NCBI GenBank assembly: GCA_027353465.1
Contig: DAIEHR010000202.1
Span: forward strand, 1 to 48,380
From: Acetobacteraceae bacterium
Lineage (GTDB): Bacteria; Pseudomonadota; Alphaproteobacteria; Acetobacterales; Acetobacteraceae
Reading direction: 5' to 3'
DNA: 48,380 nt
Positions within the stretch are counted from its first letter, which is position 1. Each line of letters starts with the position of its first letter. Under the pieces are notes generated by a model, which ran no database searches, was not told the DNA's origin, and saw only the letters and a list, made by a program, of their open reading frames with translations. A program made the position numbers and the translations under genes. Positions 35,393 to 43,026 of this stretch are shown piece after piece.

Positions 35393-36004
35393 ATGGCACG
35401 TATCCCAATCCTGCATGAAGACGACCCCGCTACCCCGGCCGACGCCAGGGCGTACCTACAGGAAGCGGGACAGTCGCGCGGGCGCCTTATCAACATCTAT
35501 CGCGCGATGGCCAATCGGCCGGAAACCGGCCGTGCATTTTCCGCCCTCGCGAATACGGTGTACCGGGGCACTACCACCCTCGACCCGAAGGACGGGGAGC
35601 TCGCCTATCTGACCGCCACCGTCGTCAATAACTGCTACTACTGAATTCCCACCCACACAGTGCTCGGTCGGAGCCTTGGGTTAACGGAAGACCAGATGCG
35701 GCATTTGAACGACGATCCGCTGCCCGACGGCGTATACGACGCCAAACAGGCGGCCATCGTCCGTTACGCGCGGAAATCCACGCGCCTGGAACGGATCGAC
35801 GACGCAACTTATGCTGGTCTGGCCGCGCATTTTTCGATCCCGCAAATTATGGATATCTGTCTGACTGTCGGCCTCAGCAACATGGTCAACCGATTCCATG
35901 CCACCTTCCAGACCGACGTCGATGCCTCGACGCTGGAGGCGGTCGAAACCGGGGATGCCATCGCCGGCGTATGTGCCATACCGATACCGAAACCGCCGGG
36001 TTAA
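35393..36004 (+). CDS. CMD/AhpD-like protein with in-frame TGA at the catalytic CxxC: candidate selenoprotein
   Basis: Reading through one TGA (35642-35644, codon 84) gives a 203-residue carboxymuconolactone decarboxylase/AhpD-like protein, all in one frame. Without readthrough the gene would stop after 83 residues. Visible features are the helix LDPKDGELAYLTATVVNN before the active site, then Cys81-Y-Y-TGA84-I-P-T-His88. In relatives this is C-x-x-C-x-x-x-H, so TGA replaces exactly the second cysteine. Downstream residues LGRSLGLTEDQMRHL, AAIVRYARKSTRLERIDDAT and MDICLTVGLSNMVNRFHATFQ are normal for the family, and no further stop occurs until the TAA. AGGAGG lies 7-8 nt before the ATG. AhpD-like proteins are thiol-based peroxidases/disulfide reductases; CMD/AhpD-like families are known to include selenoproteins. 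Recent nonsense mutation is the alternative. Confidence 0.72.
35645..35684 (+). promoter_or_regulatory. Candidate bacterial SECIS hairpin
   Basis: The hairpin starts just after the TGA. The upper stem is GCTC (35662-35665) with GAGC (35671-35674), and the 5-nt apical loop GGTCG starts with two G. Below it, pairing continues with single mismatches down to 35655/35681. The loop begins 21 nt after the TGA, within the spacing reported for bacterial SECIS elements. SelB would bind here to insert selenocysteine. The structure was folded by eye only. Confidence 0.5.
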
Positions 36005-36010
36005 CGGGCT

Positions 36011-36034
36011 GCCTCCGTCGGCATCGACGGAGGC
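36011..36034 (+). terminator. Perfect hairpin after the CMD gene
   Basis: 10-bp arms GCCTCCGTCG (36011-36020) and CGACGGAGGC (36025-36034) with a 4-nt loop GCAT. It starts 7 nt after the CMD stop and ends 25 nt before the MFS start. There is no T run. Confidence 0.5.
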
Positions 36035-36059
36035 GCCGTCCGGTGCCAGACTCCCGATC

Positions 36060-37286
36060 ATGACCACCCATACTCCGAATCGCCCCTCGACCGTCAGCCT
36101 GCTGCGGTCGATGCCGATGTGGCCGCTTACCGCCACCCTGGCCGTGCAGACCCTGGCGACCATGACGCTGTATTCGCTCCCGGCCGTGGCCCCCGAGGTC
36201 GCACGCGACCTGCATGTTCCCGGCACCCTGGTCGGCAGTTTCGTCGCCATGGCCTACGGGGTCGGCATAGTCTCCGCCCTGATTTCCCCCGGCATGGTGC
36301 GCCGCTACGGCGGCGTCAGGGCCACCCAGGCGGTGCTGCTAGGGGCCGCCGGAATGGTGCTGTTCGCCACCTTTGGATCGGGAGTCGGCGGCCTGGCGCT
36401 GGCGGTATTCGTTCTCGGGCTGGGCTATGGCGCTGCTGCCCCGGCCAGCACCCATTTACTGGTTCCGCAGACTCCGCAGCCGGTGTTCAATCTGGTCATG
36501 TCGCTGCGTCAGATCGGCGTGCCGCTGGGCGGGGTGCTGGCGGCGCTGATCCTGCCGCCGCTGTCCCTGGTCATCGGATGGCGTGGTGCATTGCTGACTG
36601 AACTGCTGCCCATCCTGGCGCTGATTGTCGCGATGCAGATTCCACGCAACCGCTGGGATGCCGATCGGGAGCCGGGGCGCCGCGTGTTCGGCAGGGCGCT
36701 ACTGCAACCGTTCTCTTTGCTGCGGGAATCCCGCTTTCGCCGCCTATCGGTCGCGGCCTTCATCTATGCCGGACTTGCGCTGTGCCTGATCGCATTCATG
36801 ACTGTTCAACTAACAACTGTCGTCGGGCTGCCCTTGGTGCAGGCGGGTCAGATCCTGGCCGCGTATCAGATCGCCGGGTCGGTCAGCCGCCCGATCTGGG
36901 GCTGGATCGCGGATCGCTGGCTGACGCCCGCGCAAACGCTGGCGGTACATGGGGTTGGCATGGCCGCGGCCTCGGTGCTGACCGGCCTTTATGCGCCGGG
37001 ATGGCCAGTCTGGGCGATCACGGCAAACGCGATTTTGGCCGGCTGTACCGCCGGTGGCTACACCGGGGTAGGATATGCCGAATATGCCGCGTTGGGCGGC
37101 GCCCGCCGCACTGAGGCAACTGGTCTGGGCACCGCGATCTTCTTCGCCGGCGGGATGGCCGCCCCCCCGATCTTTGGTGCCGCCGTCACGGCGCTGGGCG
37201 GGTATTTCGACACCTATCTGGCGGGCGCGGCCTGTGCCCTGTTCAGCGCAACGCTGCTGGTCTGGCCAGGGTCCAGCAGGCGTTAG
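36060..37286 (+). CDS. MFS transporter (CynX/NimT-like)
   Basis: A 408-residue major facilitator protein with about 12 hydrophobic segments. It begins MTTHTPNRPSTVSLLRSMPMW and contains the first-half motif FVAMAYGVGIVSALISPGMVRRYGG, corresponding to the loop 2-3 signature region. The pattern of helices with TPQPVFNLVMSLRQIGVPLGGVL resembles the cyanate/nitroimidazole CynX-NimT subgroup. It would carry a small organic acid or similar solute. ATG 36060 is chosen because the frame upstream overlaps the CMD gene and lacks homology; no strong Shine-Dalgarno is present. It lies downstream of the Tat amidohydrolase and CMD genes and may import their substrate, but the substrate is not known. Confidence 0.85.
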   Translation: MTTHTPNRPSTVSLLRSMPMWPLTATLAVQTLATMTLYSLPAVAPEVARDLHVPGTLVGSFVAMAYGVGIVSALISPGMVRRYGGVRATQAVLLGAAGMVLFATFGSGVGGLALAVFVLGLGYGAAAPASTHLLVPQTPQPVFNLVMSLRQIGVPLGGVLAALILPPLSLVIGWRGALLTELLPILALIVAMQIPRNRWDADREPGRRVFGRALLQPFSLLRESRFRRLSVAAFIYAGLALCLIAFMTVQLTTVVGLPLVQAGQILAAYQIAGSVSRPIWGWIADRWLTPAQTLAVHGVGMAAASVLTGLYAPGWPVWAITANAILAGCTAGGYTGVGYAEYAALGGARRTEATGLGTAIFFAGGMAAPPIFGAAVTALGGYFDTYLAGAACALFSATLLVWPGSSRR

Positions 37287-37302
37287 GACGCTGAGGGGCC
37301 TG

Positions 37303-37770
37303 CTACCCCAGGCTCTTCGCCGCTGCCAAAACCTCTTCCGCGTGCCCTGGAACGCTGACCTTGCGCCAGATCTTCGCGATCTTCCCATTGGCGCCGATCA
37401 GAAATGTCGTCCGCTCTATCCCCATGTACTTCTTGCCGTACATAGATTTCTCTACCCATGTTCCATACCGTTCCGCCACCGCATGAGCCTCGTCCGAGGC
37501 CAACGGAAATGTCAGCCCGTATTTCGACGCGAACTTCTCGATGGGCTTCATCTTGTCGGGAGACACGCCGATCACATCGATCCCGATCTCCGAGAAAATC
37601 GGCAATCCCGACTGGAACGCGCAGGCTTCCTTGGTGCAGCCGGGGGTGTCGGCCTTCGGGTAGAAATACAGGATAAAAGGCTTACCCTTCATGCCGGAAA
37701 GGCTGACCGTTCGGCCTCCGGTCGCCGGCATTTCGAAATCAGGCGCGATATCTCCGTCCGCGAGGCTCAT
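37303..37770 (-). CDS. bcp: Thioredoxin-dependent thiol peroxidase Bcp (peroxiredoxin)
   Basis: A 155-residue peroxiredoxin of the PrxQ/Bcp type. The peroxidatic Cys45 is in PKADTPGCTKEAC and the resolving Cys50 lies five residues later in the same helix, as in E. coli Bcp. Other signatures are LYFYPKADTPGCT, GVSPDKMKPIEKFASKYGLTFPLASDE and the C-terminal RTTFLIGANGKIAKIWRKV. It reduces hydrogen peroxide and organic peroxides in the cytosol using thioredoxin. It is convergent with the MFS gene (16 bp apart). The nearby CMD/AhpD-like gene is also a thiol redox protein, but they are on opposite strands. Confidence 0.95.
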   Translation of the reverse strand: MSLADGDIAPDFEMPATGGRTVSLSGMKGKPFILYFYPKADTPGCTKEACAFQSGLPIFSEIGIDVIGVSPDKMKPIEKFASKYGLTFPLASDEAHAVAERYGTWVEKSMYGKKYMGIERTTFLIGANGKIAKIWRKVSVPGHAEEVLAAAKSLG

Positions 37771-37874
37771 CTGTGCTGTTTCCCTGGTTGAATTGCCGTT
37801 GGGCTATAACAAGGGGCGTTTCGCCCATCTGTCCAGGGGCGCGACCCAAGGGCGGGAGGATGTCGGCGGCCCCA

Positions 37875-39338
37875 TCATCGTGGCCGCAGGCTTTGCCCCC
37901 GTAACACGGTCAAAGTCCGAAGGATGCGCCCGTCCAGAACCACCGAAACCGGCGGCAAGACCTCGACCGAGGCAAACCACGCTTTCGCTTCGTCCACCGC
38001 GCGCGGACTGGGATCCACCGACAGCACGATCGCATCCTGACCGGCAAACGCCCGAACCGGATAGGCGAAACCAAGCTGACGCGAATCCGCATTCAGGCAT
38101 AACACCGTCACGTCAGGCCCCAGGGCATATCCGATCTTGCCTGCATCCCGCCAGTTCAGCGCCGCCACCACCGCGCCCGGGGGCAGCAATCCGCGCGTGC
38201 GCAAGTCCTCCCGCACCGATATCCAGTCCAGCCCCTCGGACGTGGGGTCGTTACGCATCACGATGGCCAGACCTCCTCTAAGCCAGTCGAACTGGATCTG
38301 GGTGGCGACGACCGTCACTGCCACCAGCACCAACGCCGCGGACCCAGCTATCACCCGCCGCACCCAAATCCGATCCAATCGAGCGGCGATCTGCTCGCCC
38401 AGCAGCGGGAACAGCATCAGATAGCCGGGGGCCGCCCAGTGGTACAGAATTCGCTGGCTCGACCATGCCGAGATCAGCGCGAATACGGCGATAGGGGGCA
38501 ACGCCAGACAGCACAGCAGGCGATGGCGCCACGCAGCCCCGCGCCGAAAGCCCCGAACCAGCAAAATCATCATCGGAAGCCATATCCAGGGCAGTACAAA
38601 TAGTGCCTCCCCCCCCAGCGTCTGCAACGGCATCCACGGCCGGAACCGGAACCCCAGCGCCCGGTCGCCCTGAAAGGCGAACGACGCCCATCCATGCGTG
38701 GCGTTCCAGATCGGGACGGGCGAAAACACTAAAGCTGCCAGAATTACCGCCAGATACGGATGTGGCCGCCGCAACCACCGCCGATGTATCGGATCGACGG
38801 CCAGATACAGAAACGCCCCCGCGATCGTCAGCACAGCCGAGTATTTGGAAAACAGTGCCAGTCCCGAACAAACCCCCGCCGCTGCCCACCAGCCCGTCGC
38901 CCGCCGCCCACTGGCCGGCAACGCGTTCAGCAGGCAAAGCGCCGCCCCCAGCAATGCCGCATCCAACGGCCCATCCGGAAGCACCCAGTCCGCCGCGGTA
39001 ACCCCGAACACAGGCGATAAGTTCAGCCCGACAGCGGCCCAATATCCGGCCCGCTGGCCGGCGAGGACGCAGCCGATCCGCCAGATCAGGAATTGCGACA
39101 ACGCGAACAGCAGGATGAACGGCAGCCGCACCGCGACAGGTGCCTCGGTTCCCAGCAGGTGCGATGCGCCCCACGACAGCCACCAACTCGACGGCGGGTG
39201 ATCGAAATAGCCGAGACTCAGCACCCGCCCGGCTGTCACCATATAGCTCTCATCAACCCCAAGCCCGGTCGCCGCGGCGAACGCCAGCCGGATCAGTGTA
39301 GTCGCGGCGATCAGCCGCAGGATCGGAGACAATTTCAT
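37875..39338 (-). CDS. GT39-type membrane glycosyltransferase (ArnT/PMT-like)
   Basis: A 487-residue polytopic protein of the dolichyl-phosphate-mannose-protein mannosyltransferase/ArnT superfamily, with about 11-12 transmembrane segments and a soluble C-terminal domain. The N-terminal first-loop acidic motif is in GLGVDESYMVTAGRVLSLG followed by YFDHPPSSWWL, where the D-E pair is part of the active site in GT39/GT83 enzymes. It transfers a sugar from a polyprenyl-phosphate carrier to lipid A, protein or another acceptor in the periplasm. Start 39338 fits the hydrophobic start; a further ATG at 39389 would overlap the divergent gene. The two genes' start codons share CATG. The acceptor is unknown; lipid A is possible given the LpxR-like gene elsewhere. 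Confidence 0.85.
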   Translation of the reverse strand: MKLSPILRLIAATTLIRLAFAAATGLGVDESYMVTAGRVLSLGYFDHPPSSWWLSWGASHLLGTEAPVAVRLPFILLFALSQFLIWRIGCVLAGQRAGYWAAVGLNLSPVFGVTAADWVLPDGPLDAALLGAALCLLNALPASGRRATGWWAAAGVCSGLALFSKYSAVLTIAGAFLYLAVDPIHRRWLRRPHPYLAVILAALVFSPVPIWNATHGWASFAFQGDRALGFRFRPWMPLQTLGGEALFVLPWIWLPMMILLVRGFRRGAAWRHRLLCCLALPPIAVFALISAWSSQRILYHWAAPGYLMLFPLLGEQIAARLDRIWVRRVIAGSAALVLVAVTVVATQIQFDWLRGGLAIVMRNDPTSEGLDWISVREDLRTRGLLPPGAVVAALNWRDAGKIGYALGPDVTVLCLNADSRQLGFAYPVRAFAGQDAIVLSVDPSPRAVDEAKAWFASVEVLPPVSVVLDGRILRTLTVLRGQSLRPR

Positions 39339-39543
39339 GGAATGCGGCTGCTTCTGTTGCCTGCAAACATTCGCGGCTTCGGAGGTCATCGACTGGATCG
39401 ACGACGGAGATACGCCACTATGCCCCTATTGCGGCATCGCTGCCGTAATGCCGGGTGTGACCGACCTGGTGAAACTGTTCAAGCTGCGAGAACAACGCTT
39501 TGGCCCTGACACTGACGTAAAGCTGAAGGACGGCGAGGGCTGA
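39337..39543 (+). CDS. Small cysteine-rich cytosolic protein, probable zinc ribbon
   Basis: A 68-residue protein with MECGCFCCLQTF at the start and LCPYCGIAAVM in the middle. This gives Cys residues at 3, 5, 7, 8, 29 and 32, suited to binding one metal ion with the CPYC pair and the N-terminal cluster. I recall conserved uncharacterised proteins with the same pattern (CxC...ExxxWIDEGDTxLCPYCG) in Gram-negative bacteria, so I call it real. GGAG lies 8 nt before the ATG. Its start codon overlaps that of the divergent GT39 gene. No function is known; it is likely soluble. Confidence 0.72.
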   Translation: MECGCFCCLQTFAASEVIDWIDDGDTPLCPYCGIAAVMPGVTDLVKLFKLREQRFGPDTDVKLKDGEG

Positions 39544-39623
39544 TGTCAGATCCATTTTCTGTCAGGGCCAGGCTTGGTCCGGCCACATACGACTTTGTCT
39601 GCTTCCCGACCGCAAGACGTGGG

Positions 39624-39644
39624 TGGCCGGGACGCGCCCGGCCA
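39624..39644. terminator. Bidirectional hairpin after the small Cys protein gene
   Basis: 8-bp arms TGGCCGGG (39624-39631) and CCCGGCCA (39637-39644), loop ACGCG, in the convergent gap before the FAH gene. There is no T run. Confidence 0.5.
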
Positions 39645-39723
39645 TGACACATCTAACAACAGCCACGACCCACCATCGATCCGCAACGACGCGGACCAAC
39701 GGAATGGATCGACGGCTCAGCAG

Positions 39724-40569
39724 TTAAGCGCCGACAACGCGCTGCGTCTGGATGCCCAGGCCCTCGATCCCCAGCCGCATTACGTCGCCAACCTTCAGAA
39801 ACACCGGCGTTGGCTTTACACCCACACCGACGCCAGGCGGCGTGCCGGTGGCGATCACGTCGCCTGGATGCAGCGTGATGAAATGGCTGACGTAGCTGAC
39901 CAACTTCCGCACGCCGAAAATCATCGTCTGGGTGGATCCGTCCTGGAACCGCTTGCCGTTCACTTCCGTCCATAGCGGCAGGTCCTGCGGGTCGCTGACC
40001 TCATCCTTCGTCACCATCCATGGTCCGGTCGGGCCGAACGTGTCGCAACCCTTGCCTTTGTCCCAAGTGCCGCCACGCTCCATCTGGTATTCGCGCTCGC
40101 TGACGTCGTTGCAAACGCAGTAGCCGGCAACATAGTCCATCGACTCGTTCTCGGGCACATAGCGCGCGGTCTTGCCAATCACCACGCCCAATTCGACTTC
40201 CCAGTCCATCTTCACCGAACCGCGCGGCAGTTTCACGTCATCGTTCGGGCCGCTGAAGGCGCTGAGCGACTTCATGAACACGATCGGCTCTTTGGGGATC
40301 GGATTGCCGGTTTCCGCCGCATGGTCGGCGTAGTTCAGGCCGATGCAGACATAGTTCACCGGACGCGCCACGCACGGACCGATACGCGGATTACCCTCGA
40401 CCTTCGGCAGCTTCATCGAATCCACACCAGCCAGCATCGCCAGCGAGGCATCGGACAACGCGAACCCGTCGATATCGCGCACCAGCGCGCTTAAATCGCG
40501 GATCGAGCCATCATTGGCGAACAGACCGGGCTTCTCGGCCCCGGCTGGGCCGTAGCGCAGCAGCTTCAT
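39724..40569 (-). CDS. Fumarylacetoacetate hydrolase family enzyme (2,4-diketo-3-deoxy-L-fuconate hydrolase-like)
   Basis: A 281-residue FAH-fold hydrolase. The signature VCIGLNYADHAAETG is near residue 74. The metal ligands lie in KMDWEVELGVVIGK (the E-x-E-L core) and in the NDVSEREYQ strand, and DVIATGTPPGVG is near 242. The length and pattern match the group containing 2,4-diketo-3-deoxy-L-fuconate hydrolase and similar sugar-acid or acylpyruvate hydrolases, previously often annotated as ureidoglycolate lyase. It cleaves a 2,4-diketo acid between C3 and C4. It lies 21 bp downstream of the SDR in one operon, and GGGGGAG precedes the start, so the pair should do consecutive steps. The exact substrate is inferred. 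Confidence 0.86.
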   Translation of the reverse strand: MKLLRYGPAGAEKPGLFANDGSIRDLSALVRDIDGFALSDASLAMLAGVDSMKLPKVEGNPRIGPCVARPVNYVCIGLNYADHAAETGNPIPKEPIVFMKSLSAFSGPNDDVKLPRGSVKMDWEVELGVVIGKTARYVPENESMDYVAGYCVCNDVSEREYQMERGGTWDKGKGCDTFGPTGPWMVTKDEVSDPQDLPLWTEVNGKRFQDGSTQTMIFGVRKLVSYVSHFITLHPGDVIATGTPPGVGVGVKPTPVFLKVGDVMRLGIEGLGIQTQRVVGA

Positions 40570-40590
40570 GACATTCTCCCCCTAAACGAA

Positions 40591-41337
40591 CTAAAGTGTC
40601 AGGCCGCCATCTATAACGATGGATTGACCCGTAATGAACTGGGCATCGTCGCCGGCCAGATACACCGCCAGCGCCGCGATCTCCCGCGGGGTCCCCAACC
40701 GTCCCATCGGCTGCCGAGCCACGAAAGCCGCTCGGGCGGCATCCAGAGACCCGGCGGTAGAGGCGTTGGCGGCGATTCGTTCGCCAAGGCTGGGCGTTTC
40801 CACGGTGCCCGGGCACAGGCAGTTGCAGCGAATTCCCTTGGTCACATAGTCGGTGGCGACCGAACGGGTCATGCCGATCACGGCGGCCTTGGACGCGCTA
40901 TAGATAAACCGGTTGGGCACGCCCTTCACGCTGGATGCGACCGAGGCCATGTTGATGATCGCCCCGCCGCCCCGCTGCACCATCCCCGGCAGGAATGCGC
41001 GCATGGTGCGGAACATCGAGCGTGCATTGAGGTCGAACGCCAACGACCAGTCGTCCTCGGTTGCTTCCATCAGCGTGCCCTGATGCACGACACCAGCGCA
41101 GTTGAACAGGATATCGACGGGTCCGGCCTCCCGAGCCGCCGACTCGATCGCGCCTGCGTCCAGCACGTTCAACGCCATCGTGCGAATCATGTCCGACTCC
41201 AGCCCCGCCAGTTTCGCCGGATCGACGTCCGTGGCAATAATCCGCGCGCCAGCGGCGGCGAACGCCAGCACGGTCGCTCGGCCAATGCCTTGCCCAGAAG
41301 CGGTTACAAACGCTGTCTTACCGGTCAATGATGCCAT
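40591..41337 (-). CDS. SDR dehydrogenase, 2-keto-3-deoxy-L-fuconate dehydrogenase-like
   Basis: A 248-residue classical SDR with TASGQGIGRATVLAFAAAGA at the cofactor site, NCAG near 80, and the catalytic Ser in NMASVASSVKG followed by Tyr and Lys in YSASKAA (all present). The C-terminus TGQSIVIDGGLTL is typical. The AxGQGIG start and the NCAGVVHQGTLMEATEDDW stretch resemble 2-keto-3-deoxy-L-fuconate/L-rhamnonate 4-dehydrogenases and the BDH2 group. It oxidises the 4-hydroxyl of a 2-keto-3-deoxy sugar acid, giving the 2,4-diketo acid that the FAH-family neighbour would cleave. The start at 41337 is set by GGAGGAAAG just upstream. The Shine-Dalgarno sits in the 3' arm of a perfect hairpin. Confidence 0.87.
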   Translation of the reverse strand: MASLTGKTAFVTASGQGIGRATVLAFAAAGARIIATDVDPAKLAGLESDMIRTMALNVLDAGAIESAAREAGPVDILFNCAGVVHQGTLMEATEDDWSLAFDLNARSMFRTMRAFLPGMVQRGGGAIINMASVASSVKGVPNRFIYSASKAAVIGMTRSVATDYVTKGIRCNCLCPGTVETPSLGERIAANASTAGSLDAARAAFVARQPMGRLGTPREIAALAVYLAGDDAQFITGQSIVIDGGLTL

Positions 41338-41346
41338 CGGGTCTTT

Positions 41347-41376
41347 CCTCCGCCGCACCCCTTGACGCGGCGGAGG
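41347..41376 (-). promoter_or_regulatory. Hairpin covering the SDR ribosome-binding site
   Basis: A 10-bp perfect inverted repeat CCTCCGCCGC (41347-41356) and GCGGCGGAGG (41367-41376) with a 10-nt loop. On the minus strand its 3' arm contains the GGAGG of the SDR Shine-Dalgarno. It could block translation until melted, or be a terminator-like element for upstream transcription. Confidence 0.5.
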
Positions 41377-41634
41377 TCCGTTTAGGCCATTTCGCCGCCA
41401 AGGTCACCCGATCAAACAACACGCGCGATGCCATGCTGGATCAACCCGCGGCGCTAAGTTCGGGTATTAAGCAGATTGGTGCTGGGAATCGAGCATCGGG
41501 CGGCGCGCGGGATGACGATCGGTCGCCCGTACTCCGGCGCGCCGTGCGTACCGGCCAGAAAATTCTGTTTCGGTCGCGACGTGGCACAAAGGCTGCTTCA
41601 CTGCCTTGGCCACCAGGAAACAGAGAGGCGGATG

Positions 41635-42951
41635 ATGTCGGATGAAACCTTGAACAGCGGCGAAGTTGCCGCCGGGTCTGAAACCCTGACGCGCCAGCAG
41701 CGATCGGCGATTTTCGCCGGCGTTATCGGCAATATGCTGGAATGGTACGATTTCGGGGTCTATGGATATTTCGTGCCGGTAATTTCCAAGCTGTTTTTTC
41801 CAGCTTCCACGCCGGTTGTTTCGCTGCTGCTCACCTTCTCCGTTTTCGGGGTCGGCTTCGTGATGCGCCCGGTGGGCTCCATCATCTTCGGCCATTACGG
41901 CGACCGGCACGGGCGCAAGAAAGCGCTGAGTGCGGTGATCCTGCTGATGGCTGTATCCACGTTTGTCGTCGGTTTACTTCCCACCTACGATTCGGTCGGG
42001 GTTCTAGCGCCGCTGTTGCTGGTCGTCGCGCGGCTGGCCCAGGGTCTGTCCGGTGGTGGCGAATGGGGCGGCGCCGCCGCCTATTTGGTCGAATTCGCGC
42101 CGCCGCGGCGGCGTGGCTTCGTCGGCTCCTGGCAGCAGTTCAGCGTGGGGGCCGGATTTTTGCTTGGCTCGCTGGCGGCGGCCCTTCTGACAACGGTAGT
42201 TTCCGCTGATGCCATTTCCAACTGGGGGTGGCGCGTGCCGTTCCTGCTGGGAGTCCTGGTCGGGGGCATCGGCCTGTATCTGCGGCTGCAGTTGAACGAC
42301 ACGCCCCAATACACCGAAATGACCAATCGCGGCGAGGTCTCGGGCCTGCCGATCCACGAAGCCCTGACCACCCATCTGAAGCCGACGTTACTGGCGTTCG
42401 GTATCACGCTTCACAACACCGTCGCGTATTACGCGGTGCTGATTTACATGACCAGTTGGCTGACAACGGCGGTGAAAATGCCGCGCGGTACCGCGCTGTG
42501 GATCGGCACCTCTTGCCTGTGCATCTTCGTGGTCCTTGTTCCGGTTATGGGATGGGTGTCCGATCGCGTCGGCCGCAAACCGATTCTGATCGTTTCCTGC
42601 ATCGGCTACATCATGCTGACCTATCCGGTGTTCTATATAGCCTCGACCGGCAGTGCGGCATACGCGTTTGTCGGCCAAGCCCTTCTGGTGGTGTTCCTGG
42701 CGATCTATGCCGGCGCTGGCCCCGCCATCTATTGCGAACTGTTCCCGACCCGGGTGCGCTACACTGCCTTGTCGATCGGATACAACATCCCGGTCGCGAT
42801 TTTCGGCGGTTTCGCGCCGTTTATCGCAACAGGTCTGATCCAGGCCACCGGCAGCATTCTCTCACCCGCATGGTACGTGATTGCGGCCGCCCTGGTGACG
42901 CTAATTACTATGATATTCGTCAAGGAAAGCGCATTCTCTCCATTGCGATAA
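41635..42951 (+). CDS. MFS transporter, MHS (metabolite:H+ symporter) family
   Basis: A 438-residue MFS protein with about 12 helices. The MHS signatures are IGNMLEWYDFGVYGYF in helix 1, GSIIFGHYGDRHGRKKAL in loop 2-3 and GGEWGGAAAYLVEFAPPRRRGF in helix 5. The second half contains GWVSDRVGRKPILI and YCELFPTRVRYTALSIGYN. Relatives carry proline/betaine (ProP), alpha-ketoglutarate (KgtP), citrate or shikimate. Start 41635 has AGAGG 6 nt upstream; an ATG three bases earlier is less well placed. It is divergent from the SDR-FAH operon across a 297-bp region, which suggests it imports that pathway's sugar acid, by inference. Confidence 0.9.
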   Translation: MSDETLNSGEVAAGSETLTRQQRSAIFAGVIGNMLEWYDFGVYGYFVPVISKLFFPASTPVVSLLLTFSVFGVGFVMRPVGSIIFGHYGDRHGRKKALSAVILLMAVSTFVVGLLPTYDSVGVLAPLLLVVARLAQGLSGGGEWGGAAAYLVEFAPPRRRGFVGSWQQFSVGAGFLLGSLAAALLTTVVSADAISNWGWRVPFLLGVLVGGIGLYLRLQLNDTPQYTEMTNRGEVSGLPIHEALTTHLKPTLLAFGITLHNTVAYYAVLIYMTSWLTTAVKMPRGTALWIGTSCLCIFVVLVPVMGWVSDRVGRKPILIVSCIGYIMLTYPVFYIASTGSAAYAFVGQALLVVFLAIYAGAGPAIYCELFPTRVRYTALSIGYNIPVAIFGGFAPFIATGLIQATGSILSPAWYVIAAALVTLITMIFVKESAFSPLR

Positions 42952-42985
42952 TGGGGCGCAACGCCCTTCCGGCGAGACGAGCCGG

Positions 42986-43003
42986 GGGGCGACGGTTCGC
43001 CCC
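42986..43003. terminator. Bidirectional hairpin between MHS transporter and dodecin
   Basis: 7-bp arms GGGGCGA (42986-42992) and TCGCCCC (42997-43003) with loop CGGT, in the 75-bp convergent gap. There is no T run. Confidence 0.5.
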
Positions 43004-43026
43004 GCCGACCACCGGCCGTACGCGAT

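Noticed and set aside
35660-36004. Treating the part after the TGA as a separate gene starting at GTG 35660 or ATG 35696
   Set aside because: It would lack the active-site Cys and N-terminal helices, and it is in the same frame as the upstream part; one continuous gene explains the data better.
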